Assembly (NCBI RefSeq): GCF_003182355.1
Contig: NZ_QGTW01000008.1
Span: forward strand, 124,001 to 188,000
Origin: Cytobacillus oceanisediminis
GTDB lineage: Bacteria; Bacillota; Bacilli; Bacillales; Cytobacillaceae
Direction: 5' to 3'
DNA: 64,000 bases
Shown: positions 9,531 to 18,924 of the stretch, piece by piece
Layout: every line of letters begins with the position of its first letter
Numbering within the stretch: the stretch's first letter is position 1
The notes under the pieces: model-generated
Seen by the model: only the letters and a program-made list of their open reading frames with translations
Told to the model about the DNA's origin: nothing
Database searches by the model: none
Translations under genes and position numbers: made by a program

Positions 9531-11419
9531 ACTCTCAAATCCACTCCGGTAAATTGGTTTGCCTTTACAAGTTCCCTCTCTTTCAAGGAATTTCCAGCTG
9601 TCTCCGGCTTTTGATAAGTAACTGATGAAAGCTTATAATTCAGCTCAGCCAGGCTTTCTTTTAATTTAACAGTTAGTGGAGCAGCAAGTGCTTTCATTCC
9701 CTCATGCTCGTTAATTACAGATATATTTATAATTCTGTTTTGGACATGAAGGTCAACGATGGTTTCATTTAAATGCTCCAGATTTAAATAAAAAAGCACC
9801 CGGCAATGGCTGGGGTCAATGTCTCCGTTTTCTGTTTTTCTGCCGCTCCACTGCATCGTCAAATCAGATACTTTCCCCCATAATGGAACAGGCAGCTGAA
9901 AAACAATGTGCTGCCTCGGCCCAAATTCCTGCGAGAGGGCCTGGAAGCCTGTTATTTTATGCAGAATCCTTTCTGCTGCATCCTTTGCTGAAAACGGCAC
10001 TTCTTCGCTTAAAAGGCCTATAAGAAGCGGTTTAAGCGATTCCCACTTTGGAGCTGCCCCATCATCCGGTTGTTTTAAAAAATGAACCATATCATGTTCA
10101 TGGGATAGACCCAATGCCTGAATCAGGTTTTTTAATTGGGCTTTAATACTTTGCTGATCAACCTTGAAAATACTTTCAGCTTGGATGCTATTTTTCAAAT
10201 CTGCCAGTATAGTTCTGTCTTGCGGTTGAAGCATTGCCGCCAGGGAATTATTCTCTCCTGCCAGAAAACTGCCCATCTTAACTGATGCTATTTTCAATTC
10301 AGATTCGCCGAATATGGATAAGAAACGGTTTCCTGAATTGCTGGCACTATCTTTCATATTTAAAAGCATAGCTTCCTTTATCAAAGGCACGATTATTTTG
10401 TCTTCCACCGGAAATGTAATTTGGTTAGTTCGAATATTACTTAAAATTCTTTGAACCTCGCTTAAAGCTTGTGATTGTCCCCTTGATACCTGAAAATTGC
10501 CAATAACACTGCTCAGTTTTGCCAGATTTAAAATAAACTCTTGTCTCTTTCCGGATTGGTTTGTTTGAAGCAGTTCCTTTATATACTCCATAATTGCAAG
10601 CTGCCCCGGGATGTGGTTTCTTTGGCTCCAACTATCTATCGCCTGCATTAATGCCGTTTCCTCATTCGTCCCTCCTTTTACTAGTTCCAGAGCCTTCAGG
10701 ATGTTAAAAGCTGCAAGTGAGTTCGCCTGGTTTTTTGTACTTAACCATTCGGCAGACAGCCTTGCTGCTGCAAGCGCACCAGATTTTTCTCTTGCAGTCT
10801 GTGTAAAATCATTTAATAGGATGCTAATTTTTTGGCCTCTTGCCGTTAATTCGCTTTGATTTAACTGCTGCAGGAGTTTTTTCATTAGAATTGAAACTGA
10901 ATCACCATTATTAACTGAAGATAAGGCTAAAAAAACATCCTTTGTAAAAGGCAATTGCCTGACGATTAACTCTTTCAATATACGAAGTCCGTCTTCAAAC
11001 GATTCACCTTCCTTAAGCCAATCGGACGCCAGCTGCAGCGTTTCACCGGTAATAGGCAGCTGTTCCTTTAGGAAATATTGGACAAGCAATTTATTTTCTT
11101 TCGATGCCGGCAGTCCCAGCTGTGCAAGAAGGCTTACAGCCGGAGAAGCCATACCGGCTTGGCCTGCTGATTCGATCACTTTAAGGTGTATCATCCCCTC
11201 ACCAGGCTGTACTTTAAACCAGTATCGGCTATTGGCTGATAATGGTGTTTCAAGCTGCGCAATTGCTTTATGTGGTCCTATTTGGACCTCTGCCGTCTGA
11301 TTAGGAAATAGCTTAACTATTTTTCCGCTAACAATTTGGCCAGGCCTAAAGGAGACTGATTTTCCCGAATAGCCCTGGTCTTGCCTTATCAATGTCTTGA
11401 TCATTTCAGACGGCTTCAT
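9527..11419 (-). CDS. ylqG: YlqG: FliK-like protein of unknown role
   Basis: 630 residues, no signal peptide or membrane segment. The N-terminal 100 residues contain a small beta-rich part (RPGQIVSGKIVKLFPNQTAEVQIG), the middle is helical, and the C-terminus (about 500-605) has the pattern of the FliK hook-length-control C-terminal domain: LNLEHLNETIVDLHV, then IINISVINEHEGMKALAAPLTVKLKESLAELN. Because it is coupled to ylqH, an FlhB-CC homologue, it may be an orphan FliK/FlhB-type pair. The FliK comparison is inferred from pattern, not from an alignment run. It lies between rnhB and ylqH as in B. subtilis. Confidence 0.85.
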   Translation of the reverse strand: MKPSEMIKTLIRQDQGYSGKSVSFRPGQIVSGKIVKLFPNQTAEVQIGPHKAIAQLETPLSANSRYWFKVQPGEGMIHLKVIESAGQAGMASPAVSLLAQLGLPASKENKLLVQYFLKEQLPITGETLQLASDWLKEGESFEDGLRILKELIVRQLPFTKDVFLALSSVNNGDSVSILMKKLLQQLNQSELTARGQKISILLNDFTQTAREKSGALAAARLSAEWLSTKNQANSLAAFNILKALELVKGGTNEETALMQAIDSWSQRNHIPGQLAIMEYIKELLQTNQSGKRQEFILNLAKLSSVIGNFQVSRGQSQALSEVQRILSNIRTNQITFPVEDKIIVPLIKEAMLLNMKDSASNSGNRFLSIFGESELKIASVKMGSFLAGENNSLAAMLQPQDRTILADLKNSIQAESIFKVDQQSIKAQLKNLIQALGLSHEHDMVHFLKQPDDGAAPKWESLKPLLIGLLSEEVPFSAKDAAERILHKITGFQALSQEFGPRQHIVFQLPVPLWGKVSDLTMQWSGRKTENGDIDPSHCRVLFYLNLEHLNETIVDLHVQNRIINISVINEHEGMKALAAPLTVKLKESLAELNYKLSSVTYQKPETAGNSLKERELVKANQFTGVDLRV

Positions 11420-11430
11420 GTCTTCACCTT

Positions 11431-12210
11431 CTATTTGTTTTCTGTAACATAATCTTTAACCGGAGCGAAGCTTTTTCGGTGATGCGGAGTTATACCATGT
11501 ATTTTAATGGCTTCAAGGTGTTCCTTTGTCCCATAACCCATATTTTGCCCAAACCCATATTGCGGGCAGGTTGTTGCGATTTCAGCCATCATACGGTCCC
11601 TGGTAACCTTAGCTATTATGGATGCTGCGGCAATGGATATGCTCTTGCCATCCCCCTTAATAATCGCATCCAACGGGTAAGGCGTTACCAGCTTAACTGC
11701 GTCTACCAAGAGAAAGTCGGGCTTAGGATTCAACCCTTCTATCGCTGACAGCATCGCTTTTTTTGTCGCCTCATAAATATTGATGCGGTCGATTTCCTCC
11801 GGTTCAATGATGCCAATGCTAATCGCTACGGCCTTAGCCTGAATTTCTTCATAAAATTCATTTCTTTTTTGTTCAGAGATTTTTTTTGAATCATCAAGGC
11901 CGGGCAGAAAAAAAGATTCCGGCAAAATGACTGCTGCGGCAACGACCGGCCCCGCAAGCGGCCCTCTGCCTACTTCATCAATACCAGCAATAAATCGAAA
12001 ACCTTGAGACCTATATTTGTTTTCATATTGTATCATCTCGATATGCTTCTCATAAGCCTTTTTCTGCAGCAGCTGCCTGGAATGCCATTTATTCAAAAGC
12101 TGCTGCACACCTTTTCTGTCATCGTTTTGTATAGAAAGAATAAATGGATCATCCTGTATGTCGATAGAATTGAGTTTCTCCTCAATCTGGCGAATCGTTA
12201 ACCTTGCCAT
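11431..12210 (-). CDS. rnhB: Ribonuclease HII
   Basis: Removes ribonucleotides from DNA:RNA hybrids and misincorporated rNMPs. The 259 residues carry the catalytic set typical of type 2 RNase H: AGIDEVGRGPLAG (Asp and Glu), DDSKKIS, and FLLVDAVKL (Asp). The N-terminal 70 residues form the extra helical region of Bacillus RnhB. The open frame reaches a GTG at 12219, but that GTG is part of the AAAGGTG binding site for the ATG at 12210, which is used. Downstream of rbgA, from which it is separated by a terminator. Confidence 0.96.
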   Translation of the reverse strand: MARLTIRQIEEKLNSIDIQDDPFILSIQNDDRKGVQQLLNKWHSRQLLQKKAYEKHIEMIQYENKYRSQGFRFIAGIDEVGRGPLAGPVVAAAVILPESFFLPGLDDSKKISEQKRNEFYEEIQAKAVAISIGIIEPEEIDRINIYEATKKAMLSAIEGLNPKPDFLLVDAVKLVTPYPLDAIIKGDGKSISIAAASIIAKVTRDRMMAEIATTCPQYGFGQNMGYGTKEHLEAIKIHGITPHHRKSFAPVKDYVTENK

Positions 12211-12254
12211 TTCTTTCACCTTTGTCCCTTTAATGTATGTATCGGCATTTCTTC

Positions 12255-12287
12255 AAAAAAATAAAGGCCTTCAATTTTAGAAGGCCT
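12255..12287 (-). terminator. Intrinsic terminator after rbgA
   Basis: Minus-strand stem AGGCCTTC / GAAGGCCT with a 7-base loop, followed by TTATTTTTTT. It ends the rbgA transcript before rnhB. Confidence 0.9.
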
Positions 12288-12296
12288 CATTATAGC

Positions 12297-13169
12297 TTAT
12301 TCGGCTTCACTTTTCTCAGCCATTTCCCGAGGAAGCTCCAAAGTGATTGGCCCCAGTTTCTCTGAACGGAATTCTCTTATAACCAATTCAGTTACTTTAT
12401 CATAATCAATTTCTCCGCCGCCCATCAGACATCCGCGGAGCTTTCCAATTTTATCAAACAGCTCTACGATATCTTCCGGAATTTCTTCAAGCTGATACCG
12501 CTCTTTCATCCTTTCCGGATACCTTTTTTCGAGGAAGCGCAGAGCATACACTGCAATATCCTGGAGATTCAAGATAGTATCTTTGATTGCCCCTGTCAGG
12601 GCAAGCTTAAGCCCAACTTCCTGGTCTTCAAATTTTGGCCAGAGAATTCCTGGTGTATCCAGCAATTCCAGTTCCTTGCCTACTTTTATCCACTGCTGGG
12701 CTTTGGTAACGCCGGGAGTGTTTCCTGTCTTGGCGATATTCTTTTTGGCAAGACGGTTGATCAGAGTTGATTTGCCGGCATTCGGAATTCCAACGATCAT
12801 CGCACGTATCGCTCTCGGTTTAACACCCTTTGCTTTCATGCGGTCAAACTTTTCTTGCAGTATATCCTGTGATGCAGATACGATTTCCTTCATTCCCTGC
12901 CCTGCCTGCGAATTTATGGCTATGGCTCTAATGCCTTTTTCTTTAAAATATTTTATCCACTGTTTAGTAGCTTCTTTATCAGCCATATCCGCTTTATTCA
13001 GCAAAACAAGCCGCGGCTTATGCTGAATTATTTCGTCAATCATCGGATTTCGAGAAGAATACGGAATTCTAGCATCGACAAGTTCAAAGATGATATCTAC
13101 CAGCTTTAGTTTTTCTGTTACCTGTCTGCGGGCTTTCGCCATATGGCCGGGAAACCATTGGATGGTCAT
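12297..13169 (-). CDS. rbgA: Ribosome biogenesis GTPase A (YlqF)
   Basis: Circularly permuted GTPase for late 50S assembly. The 290 residues show the permuted motif order: G4 NKAD near residue 63, G1 GIPNAGKST near 128, G3 DTPG near 171. The N-terminus [15 protein letters not shown] is characteristic. The open frame extends 15 codons further upstream, but the ATG at 13169 has AAGGAGGT at the right spacing and gives the conserved N-terminus. It follows the signal peptidase gene and precedes rnhB. Confidence 0.96.
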   Translation of the reverse strand: MTIQWFPGHMAKARRQVTEKLKLVDIIFELVDARIPYSSRNPMIDEIIQHKPRLVLLNKADMADKEATKQWIKYFKEKGIRAIAINSQAGQGMKEIVSASQDILQEKFDRMKAKGVKPRAIRAMIVGIPNAGKSTLINRLAKKNIAKTGNTPGVTKAQQWIKVGKELELLDTPGILWPKFEDQEVGLKLALTGAIKDTILNLQDIAVYALRFLEKRYPERMKERYQLEEIPEDIVELFDKIGKLRGCLMGGGEIDYDKVTELVIREFRSEKLGPITLELPREMAEKSEAE

Positions 13170-13238
13170 GGCTGGCACCTCCTTCTTCAAGTAAGTGTTC
13201 AAAAAGGAGGACAACTCCGGACTTTTTGAACTACTTCT

Positions 13239-13790
13239 TTAATTAACAATCCGAATATCTTCTATAGGCCAGTAAATAATGCCGGCATCACCTAATACCT
13301 CTTCCAGCGGAACAGGTCCAATATGGCGGCTGTCCTTGCTGAAACGGCGGTTATCGCCCATTACAAACAAATGCCCTTCCGGCACTGTTTCCTGCCCTAT
13401 TTTTTCTTTAAGCGTAAACGGTTCTGTTAACGGACCGTCTATAACCTGTTTTTTATACTCATCCAGATAAGGCTCTTCATACGCTTTGCCGTTTACAAAA
13501 AGCGTATCATCTTTGTATTCGATCTTATCTCCAGGAAGCCCGATCACCCTTTTAATGTAATCCTTGTTTTCAGGCGCATGAAAAACGATAATATCAAAGC
13601 GCTCAGGCTCTCCGATTTTATAGCTGAATTTGTTCACAATCATTCTGTCCTGGTCATGCAAAGTAGGCATCATGGACAAACCGTCGACCACAATCGGCGC
13701 AAATAAAAAATATCTAATAACTGCCGCTAACAGGACTGCGATCACAAGTGCCTTTGTCCATTCCCACAACTCATTTTTCTTTTTTGCCAT
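13239..13790 (-). CDS. Type I signal peptidase (SipS/SipT family)
   Basis: Membrane-bound peptidase that removes signal peptides from secreted proteins. The 183 residues have one N-terminal membrane segment (about 14-33), then the Ser/Lys dyad: S39 in DGLSMMPTL and K80 in DYIKRVIGLPGD, and the downstream box GDNRRFSKDSRHIGPV. Size and single membrane anchor are those of Bacillus Sip proteins; which paralogue it is cannot be told. Start at the ATG at 13790 behind GGTGGGG. The 339-bp spacer upstream holds the rplS terminator. Confidence 0.95.
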   Translation of the reverse strand: MAKKKNELWEWTKALVIAVLLAAVIRYFLFAPIVVDGLSMMPTLHDQDRMIVNKFSYKIGEPERFDIIVFHAPENKDYIKRVIGLPGDKIEYKDDTLFVNGKAYEEPYLDEYKKQVIDGPLTEPFTLKEKIGQETVPEGHLFVMGDNRRFSKDSRHIGPVPLEEVLGDAGIIYWPIEDIRIVN

Positions 13791-14081
13791 TCAATTCCCC
13801 ACCATTCTTCAGTCAAAAATTATCCTAAAAGGCCGTCTGTCCTTCAGGGAAACGCTCTGCATCTCAAATTATTGCAGGAAGTGTTTTCTATTTTTTATTT
13901 TACAAAAATTTGTCTCAATAAACACGATGGGAATCTCATTTATATATTATTTAACATTTATGTAATATTATTAGCCAAATAAGAAAAGCGCAAGGCGCCC
14001 GACTATGGCAGCAAGCTTAAGTTAAGTGATGACGTTCTTTGTCATCAGAAGCGAAAACCTTTAGACGAAGTTCAAAAGTTA
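13791..14081. other. Intergenic spacer, rplS to signal peptidase
   Basis: No gene seen. AT-rich with a fragment starting GAAAAGCGCAAGGCGCC near 13983 that resembles the arm of the 251-bp repeat at 17306 and the sequence at 47520, so it may be a decayed member of that family. Promoter for the signal peptidase not identified. Confidence 0.5.
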
Positions 14082-14117
14082 ATGAAAGAAAAAGGAGCTT
14101 GATAATCAAGCTCCTTC
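14082..14117 (-). terminator. Intrinsic terminator after rplS
   Basis: Perfect stem AAGGAGCTTGAT / ATCAAGCTCCTT with a one-base loop centre, followed by TTTTTCTTTC on the minus strand. It has a T-rich run on both sides, so it could stop transcription both ways. Confidence 0.9.
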
Positions 14118-14129
14118 TTTTTTCTCTTA

Positions 14130-14474
14130 TTAGCGAATTTCTTTGATACGAGCTTTTTTACCGCGTAGGTTACGCAAGTAGTAAAGTTTCGCACGGCGTA
14201 CTTTACCGCGACGGATAACTTCAAGCTTCGCAATCTTTGGTGTGTGTACAGGGAATGTACGCTCAACGCCTACACCGTAAGAAATCTTACGAACTGTGAA
14301 AGTTTCGCTGATTCCACCACCACGACGCTTAATCACAACACCTTCGTATACCTGGACACGCTCACGTGTTCCCTCAACAATACTTACGTGTACACGTACA
14401 GTATCACCAGGACGGAAAGAAGGAAGGTCTGTACGAAGTTGTTCTTTTGTGATTTCTTCGATTAATTTTTGCAT
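14130..14474 (-). CDS. rplS: Large-subunit ribosomal protein bL19
   Basis: bL19 sits at the 30S-50S interface. The 114 residues match the family along the whole length ([66 protein letters not shown]). The frame begins with a TTG three codons upstream, but the ATG at 14474 follows GAGGAG at normal spacing and gives the conserved MQKLIEEIT start. Preceded by its own promoter and a structured leader, and followed by a strong terminator. Confidence 0.97.
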   Translation of the reverse strand: MQKLIEEITKEQLRTDLPSFRPGDTVRVHVSIVEGTRERVQVYEGVVIKRRGGGISETFTVRKISYGVGVERTFPVHTPKIAKLEVIRRGKVRRAKLYYLRNLRGKKARIKEIR

Positions 14475-14483
14475 CGTTTTCAA

Positions 14484-14575
14484 CTCCTCTCAACAGACGC
14501 TCTTGCACAACCTTTTGTTTGCAGCGGAACATCTTTATCAGACGCAAACTGAACAAGTTCAGCCTAAGTCACAAA
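14484..14575 (-). ncRNA. Structured 5' leader of rplS (L19-leader type)
   Basis: The roughly 100-nt untranslated region between the promoter and the rplS start contains two hairpin-capable blocks: GCTGAACTTGTTCAG, and an AGACGC/GCGTCT set that can pair in alternative ways. Location and composition fit the autoregulatory L19 leader known from Bacillus rplS. The assignment is by position and remembered sequence features; no covariance search was run. Confidence 0.6.
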
Positions 14576-14579
14576 AAGT

Positions 14580-14608
14580 ATCATACCATACCTGGACGGC
14601 AACTTCAA
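14580..14608 (-). promoter_or_regulatory. Sigma-A type promoter of rplS
   Basis: Minus strand: -35 TTGAAG, exactly 17 bp, -10 TATGAT. It overlaps the spacer just after the trmD stop, so rplS can be expressed apart from trmD. Confidence 0.75.
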
Positions 14609-14610
14609 CG

Positions 14611-15351
14611 TTATTTGCCTTCTTTTTTTATTTCTTCAAGCCATTTTTTCTGATCTTTTGTTAAATCGGCTTCCTCAAGCAAATCGGGGCGCCTTAAATA
14701 GGTTCTTCTTAGTGATTCCTTCGCCCTCCATTCTTCGATAAGCCGATGATTCCCTGACATTAAAACATCCGGCACCTTAATCCCCCGGAATTCAGCAGGC
14801 CTGGTGTAATGGGGGTGCTCAAGGAATCCGGTGCTGAACGAGTCTTTCATATGTGATTCTTCGTTGCCCAGAACACCTGGAAGCAAACGAACAACGCTGT
14901 CTATTACAACCATTGCCCCCAGTTCGCCGCCAGTAAGAACAAAATCCCCAATCGAAATCTCATCGGTTACAACATGTTCCCGAATTCTTTCGTCGTAGCC
15001 TTCATAATGTCCGCAGACAAAAATAAGGTGTTCCAGCTCGGCCAGCTCTTCAGCTTTCCGCTGGGTATACCGCTCACCCTGGGGGCAAAGCAAGATAACC
15101 CTTGGGGCTGTTTCTCCATGGCCGCGGAGATCGTCTACAGCATCAAAAATTGGCTGCGGCTTTAATACCATTCCTGCTCCCCCGCCATAGGGATAATCAT
15201 CCACCGTTTTATGCTTGTTGTCCGCATAGTCCCTGAAATTGACGACATTATATTCTACTGCTTCATTTTCAGCCGCTTTTTTTAAAATGGAATGTCCCAA
15301 AACCCCATCAAACATTTCCGGAAAAAGAGTGAGAACATCAATTTTCATCAT
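14611..15351 (-). CDS. trmD: tRNA (guanine-37-N1)-methyltransferase
   Basis: SAM-dependent trefoil-knot methyltransferase that makes m1G37 in tRNA and prevents frameshifting. The 246 residues begin [12 protein letters not shown] and contain the knot signature sequences [12 protein letters not shown] (as [12 protein letters not shown]), [18 protein letters not shown] and the C-terminal [11 protein letters not shown]. The start overlaps the rimM stop by four bases; a second ATG directly follows and could be used instead, changing the protein by one residue. Part of ylqD-rimM-trmD. Confidence 0.97.
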   Translation of the reverse strand: MMKIDVLTLFPEMFDGVLGHSILKKAAENEAVEYNVVNFRDYADNKHKTVDDYPYGGGAGMVLKPQPIFDAVDDLRGHGETAPRVILLCPQGERYTQRKAEELAELEHLIFVCGHYEGYDERIREHVVTDEISIGDFVLTGGELGAMVVIDSVVRLLPGVLGNEESHMKDSFSTGFLEHPHYTRPAEFRGIKVPDVLMSGNHRLIEEWRAKESLRRTYLRRPDLLEEADLTKDQKKWLEEIKKEGK

Positions 15352-15869
15352 GAAAGCAGCCCTTCAATCGGGTTGATTACTATACGCTTCTCATTCACAT
15401 TTACTTCTTTGACAACATCTTCAATATATGGAATCAGAATCTCTTTGCCGCCTTTTCCTTTGATTACCCACACATCATTGGCTCCTGGCGAAAGGATTTC
15501 TTTTATTTTGCCAACTTCTTCGCCTTCAAGTGTTTCTACTATACAGCCTATTATTTCATGATAGTAAAATTCATCTTCCTCGAGAGCGCCCAGCTGATCT
15601 TCAGATACTTTCAATATGCCGCCCTTCATTTTTTCAATCTGGTTAATATTTTCGTACCCTTCAAAGATAAGCAAATCAAATGACTTATGAGTCCGATGGG
15701 ATTTCACCGTCAGTTCAACCGGTTCAGCTTTTGAGTCCGGCATAAATAAATATAGCTTGCTTCCCGGCTTATATCTTTCGTCCGCAAAGTCTGTTTTGGA
15801 TATTACTCTCGCTTCTCCTTTAATGCCATGGGTGTTTACGATTTTCCCTACATTAAACCATTTCTGCAT
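15348..15869 (-). CDS. rimM: 16S rRNA processing/ribosome maturation factor RimM
   Basis: Assists 30S maturation, binding uS19. The 173 residues have the RimM N-terminal beta-barrel ([18 protein letters not shown]) and a PRC-barrel C-terminal part ([37 protein letters not shown]). The open frame reaches a GTG at 15881 that is inside the AGAGGTG binding site; the ATG at 15869 is taken. It lies 14 bp after ylqD and overlaps trmD. Confidence 0.96.
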   Translation of the reverse strand: MQKWFNVGKIVNTHGIKGEARVISKTDFADERYKPGSKLYLFMPDSKAEPVELTVKSHRTHKSFDLLIFEGYENINQIEKMKGGILKVSEDQLGALEEDEFYYHEIIGCIVETLEGEEVGKIKEILSPGANDVWVIKGKGGKEILIPYIEDVVKEVNVNEKRIVINPIEGLLS

Positions 15870-15883
15870 ATTAACTATCACCT

Positions 15884-16270
15884 CTAGCGGATTTCATCAA
15901 CAATACCATCTTTAATGATAATTGTTTTCCCTTTTTCTATGTCTTCCCAGCGAAAACCCTCTTCAACCTCGATAATCGCCTGGATTTCTTTTTCCTTCAA
16001 TTCGCTCCCTAGTGGTAGCATATGTAATTGTTCTATTTGAAAATCGAGGAGTTTAACTTTTTCCTGCCTCATTTGAATTTCTTTTTCAAAATGCTTCATT
16101 AAACTGGCCGGGTGAATTTTTTTCGTTTTTTCCTGCTTTTTCAACTCAAACCGGAGCTGGTCGCTTTCTTTCTGCAGCTGCTGTTTTTTGGCAGCATATC
16201 CCTCGAGCAGTTCTTTCTTGCTATTCTCTGTTAACACCTGTTTGACTGTTACTGATTGAATAATTTTCAT
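15884..16270 (-). CDS. ylqD: YlqD family protein
   Basis: 128 residues. A central stretch (about 25-90) is predicted to form a coiled coil because it is rich in Lys, Glu and Gln with regular hydrophobic spacing; the C-terminus ([42 protein letters not shown]) looks like a small beta domain. It is the conserved gene between khpA and rimM in Bacillaceae. Function unknown. Start at the ATG at 16270 with GGGAGG eight bases upstream. Confidence 0.93.
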   Translation of the reverse strand: MKIIQSVTVKQVLTENSKKELLEGYAAKKQQLQKESDQLRFELKKQEKTKKIHPASLMKHFEKEIQMRQEKVKLLDFQIEQLHMLPLGSELKEKEIQAIIEVEEGFRWEDIEKGKTIIIKDGIVDEIR

Positions 16271-16366
16271 CTACAGCGCCTCCCAAACGCATTAGCCGGA
16301 AACGAACCCGGCCTCCTTGACAATCATGTCGATTCTTAGTTGGCGATGTGTTTATATTTTTAAATT

Positions 16367-16605
16367 CTCTCTGTTAACCTTACCTGTTGATTTCCGCTCC
16401 AGGTGCTCAGCGGAGGGCGGTCCGGGGGCCTCCGGGCACCTTGCACCTGTGTGGTCTGCCTTTGACTCGCTCTTCCCGCAGGACTTTGAATAAGCATCTT
16501 CGAATTAACACCGCACGAAGAAAATTAGGATGTATTTTCGGGGATCTCGTACCTTCCGCTCCAATCAGCAGGGTATCAAGATTAACAAGACTCTTTAACT
16601 TAGCC
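16367..16605. repeat. Dispersed TIR-bounded hairpin element, copy 2
   Basis: Lies in the 419-bp spacer between khpA and ylqD. It runs from CTCTGTTAACC to CTTTAACTTAGCC, with inner arms TTGATTTCCGCTCCA at 16387 and CGCTCCAATCAGCA, and the shared block CCGCAGGACTTTGAATAAGC. Same orientation as the other four copies. Together with the terminator at 16616 it means ylqD-rimM-trmD probably has its own transcription start here. Confidence 0.85.
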
Positions 16606-16615
16606 TTTTAAATTG

Positions 16616-16644
16616 TAAAAAAAGGAGGGGAAACCCCTCCTTTC
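16616..16644 (-). terminator. Strong intrinsic terminator after khpA
   Basis: Minus-strand stem AAAGGAGGGG / CCCCTCCTTT with a three-base loop followed by TTTTT. It separates rpsP-khpA from ylqD-rimM-trmD. Confidence 0.93.
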
Positions 16645-16689
16645 TTAGTGCCATCCAGCTCTGGCCGCTGGCGGCCGGAACTTTCAGTG

Positions 16690-16920
16690 TTATTCGATGA
16701 TCTCTAAAAAGATCTTCTTTTGTTCTGATGAACCTGCTGCATAAACAACGGTCCGTATTGCTTTCGCAACGCGCCCTTGCTTCCCAATTACTTTCCCCAT
16801 GTCATTCTTGTTGACAGAAAGCTGATAGGTTACGCGCTGATCCTCTTCTTGGACATTCACTTGAACATCTTCCGGAAAATCAACAAGGGGCTTAACTATC
16901 GTTTCGATAAGCTCTTTCAT
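16690..16920 (-). CDS. khpA: KH-domain RNA-binding protein KhpA (YlqC)
   Basis: 76-residue single KH-domain protein with the GxxG loop in VIGKQGRVAKAIRTVV. In Firmicutes KhpA pairs with KhpB/Jag and affects cell division and small RNA biology. The ATG at 16920 has only a weak binding site (GGTAAG) and lies 11 bp after rpsP, so coupled translation is likely. The order rpsP-khpA-ylqD is conserved. Confidence 0.94.
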   Translation of the reverse strand: MKELIETIVKPLVDFPEDVQVNVQEEDQRVTYQLSVNKNDMGKVIGKQGRVAKAIRTVVYAAGSSEQKKIFLEIIE

Positions 16921-16931
16921 CTTATAATGAA

Positions 16932-17228
<297 letters not shown>

Positions 17229-17305
17229 TCACACAAGATAGTATAATATCAGATTGTTAATTAGTTTGTAAAGGTTTTTTTCTTTACATGTTATGAAAAG
17301 CTTGC

Positions 17306-17556
17306 TGTCTAGAAAAGCGCAAGCGCCTTGCCCACCCCCGACAAGCACAAGACGAGCCTCCCGGAAAGGCGTTTTTTGCCTTTTTGGGAGGATTGCCCGA
17401 AATGTGGAGGCGACTGCCCAGGGACGACAGGCATAAGACGGTTCCTGTAAGAAGGCGTTCTTCCTTCTGAAAGGAAACGGCTTATGACCCCGAGTCCCTA
17501 GGAGCCGCAACAAGACAAGCTTGTGACCTCGAGGGGGTAGGCGCTGGAGCTAGACA
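17306..17556. repeat. 251-bp palindromic intergenic element (second repeat family)
   Basis: Bounded by TGTCTAG...AGCGCAAGCGCC and GGCGCTGGAGCTAGACA, which are inverted repeats. Inside are nested hairpins: CCTCCC...GGGAGG around a GGCGTTTTTTGCC core, and CATAAG.CGGTTCC...GGAAACGGCTTATG. An open frame crosses it on the minus strand but has no binding site and is a by-product. It occupies most of the rpsP-ffh spacer. Sequences of this kind are, from memory, widespread between genes of Bacillaceae; fragments also appear near 13983 and 47520. Confidence 0.8.
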
Positions 17557-17559
17557 TTA

Positions 17560-18912
17560 CTAAAAAGGATTAAAAGGAAGCTTGAATCCGCCCTTTTTCT
17601 TTCCCTTTTGCTGCATGCCAGTCATCTGCTTCATCATCTTCTTCATATCTTCAAATTGCTTCAGCAGACGGTTTACTTCAGGAACGGTTCTTCCGCTTCC
17701 TTTTGCAATCCTTTTGCGGCGGCTTGAGTTGATAATTTCCGGATGAGTTTTCTCTTCCTTTGTCATCGCTTTAATAATCGCTTCAACGTGAGTAATTTGC
17801 TTCTCATCGATTTGAATATTATTCAAGCCTTTAATTTTGTTGGCACCAGGCATCATTTTCAGAAGCTCGTCAAGAGGCCCCATATTGCGGACCTGTCCAA
17901 GCTGATCCAAAAAATCATCAAATGTGAAGGAAGCAGTTCGCATTTTTTGCTCAAGCTCTTTCGCCTTTTCTTCATCCACATTGGCCTGCGCTTTTTCAAT
18001 TAGGGATAAGACGTCTCCCATGCCTAAAATACGGGACGCCATCCGTTCTGGATGAAACGCTTCAAGCGCATCCAGTTTCTCGCCAAGACCGACGAATTTA
18101 ATTGGCGTGTTCGTCACGGATCTGATGGATAGAGCCGCTCCGCCTCGAGTATCGCCGTCCAGCTTTGTCAGTACAACTCCTGTCAGTCCGAGCAGTTCAT
18201 TAAAGCTTTGCGCAACATTCACCGCATCTTGACCTGTCATGGCATCTACAACAAGGAATATTTCATCCGGGTTAGAAAGCTCTTTGATTTGCTTAAGCTC
18301 ATCCATTAGAGCCTCGTCCACATGCAATCTTCCCGCTGTATCGATCAGAACATAATCATTATGTTCTTCCTTAGCCTTTGCGATGGCCTGTTTTGCAATT
18401 TCAACAGGGCTGACCTGATCGCCAAGGGAAAAGACCGGCATATTCAGCTGTTTGCCAAGTGTTTCAAGCTGCTTAATGGCAGCAGGGCGGTAAATATCCG
18501 CGGCTACCAGCATCGGATTGCGGTTGTACTTTTTACGAAGCAGGTTTGCAAGCTTTCCGGTTGTTGTCGTTTTACCGGCACCCTGAAGGCCGACCATCAT
18601 AATGACAGTCGGCGGACGATTCGAAACAGCAATTTTGCTCTGTTCTCCGCCCATCAGTTCCGTTAATTCCTCTTTAACAACCTTAATGACCTGCTGGCCC
18701 GGCGTCAGGCTCTTTAGTACTTCCTGCCCGACAGCGCGTTCGCTTACTTTTTTGACAAACTCTTTGACGACTTTGAAGTTAACATCCGCTTCCAAAAGAG
18801 CGAGACGGACTTCACGCATCATTTCTTTTACATCCGCTTCATTGATTTTGCCTTTTCCGCGGATCTTCTGGATTGTATTTTGCAGTCGGTCGGCTAATCC
18901 TTCAAATGCCAT
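17560..18912 (-). CDS. ffh: Signal recognition particle protein Ffh (SRP54)
   Basis: GTPase that, with scRNA, targets nascent membrane proteins to FtsY. The 450 residues have an N helical bundle (1-85), a G domain with GLQGAGKTTTTGKL (about 106-119), DTAGR and TKLDGDTRGGA, and a Met-rich M domain ending KKMMKQMTGMQQKGKKKGGF that binds the signal peptide and RNA. Start at the ATG at 18912 with GGAGG eight bases upstream. It is coupled with ylxM 12 bp upstream. Confidence 0.98.
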   Translation of the reverse strand: MAFEGLADRLQNTIQKIRGKGKINEADVKEMMREVRLALLEADVNFKVVKEFVKKVSERAVGQEVLKSLTPGQQVIKVVKEELTELMGGEQSKIAVSNRPPTVIMMVGLQGAGKTTTTGKLANLLRKKYNRNPMLVAADIYRPAAIKQLETLGKQLNMPVFSLGDQVSPVEIAKQAIAKAKEEHNDYVLIDTAGRLHVDEALMDELKQIKELSNPDEIFLVVDAMTGQDAVNVAQSFNELLGLTGVVLTKLDGDTRGGAALSIRSVTNTPIKFVGLGEKLDALEAFHPERMASRILGMGDVLSLIEKAQANVDEEKAKELEQKMRTASFTFDDFLDQLGQVRNMGPLDELLKMMPGANKIKGLNNIQIDEKQITHVEAIIKAMTKEEKTHPEIINSSRRKRIAKGSGRTVPEVNRLLKQFEDMKKMMKQMTGMQQKGKKKGGFKLPFNPF

Positions 18913-18924
18913 ATATGCCGCCTC

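Noticed and set aside
16690-16920. Doubt about khpA because of its weak ribosome binding site
   Set aside because: The KH domain is complete and the position after rpsP is conserved; coupling to rpsP explains the weak site.
17229-17513. 94-codon minus-strand frame between rpsP and ffh
   Set aside because: It is produced by the palindromic element and has no ribosome binding site.
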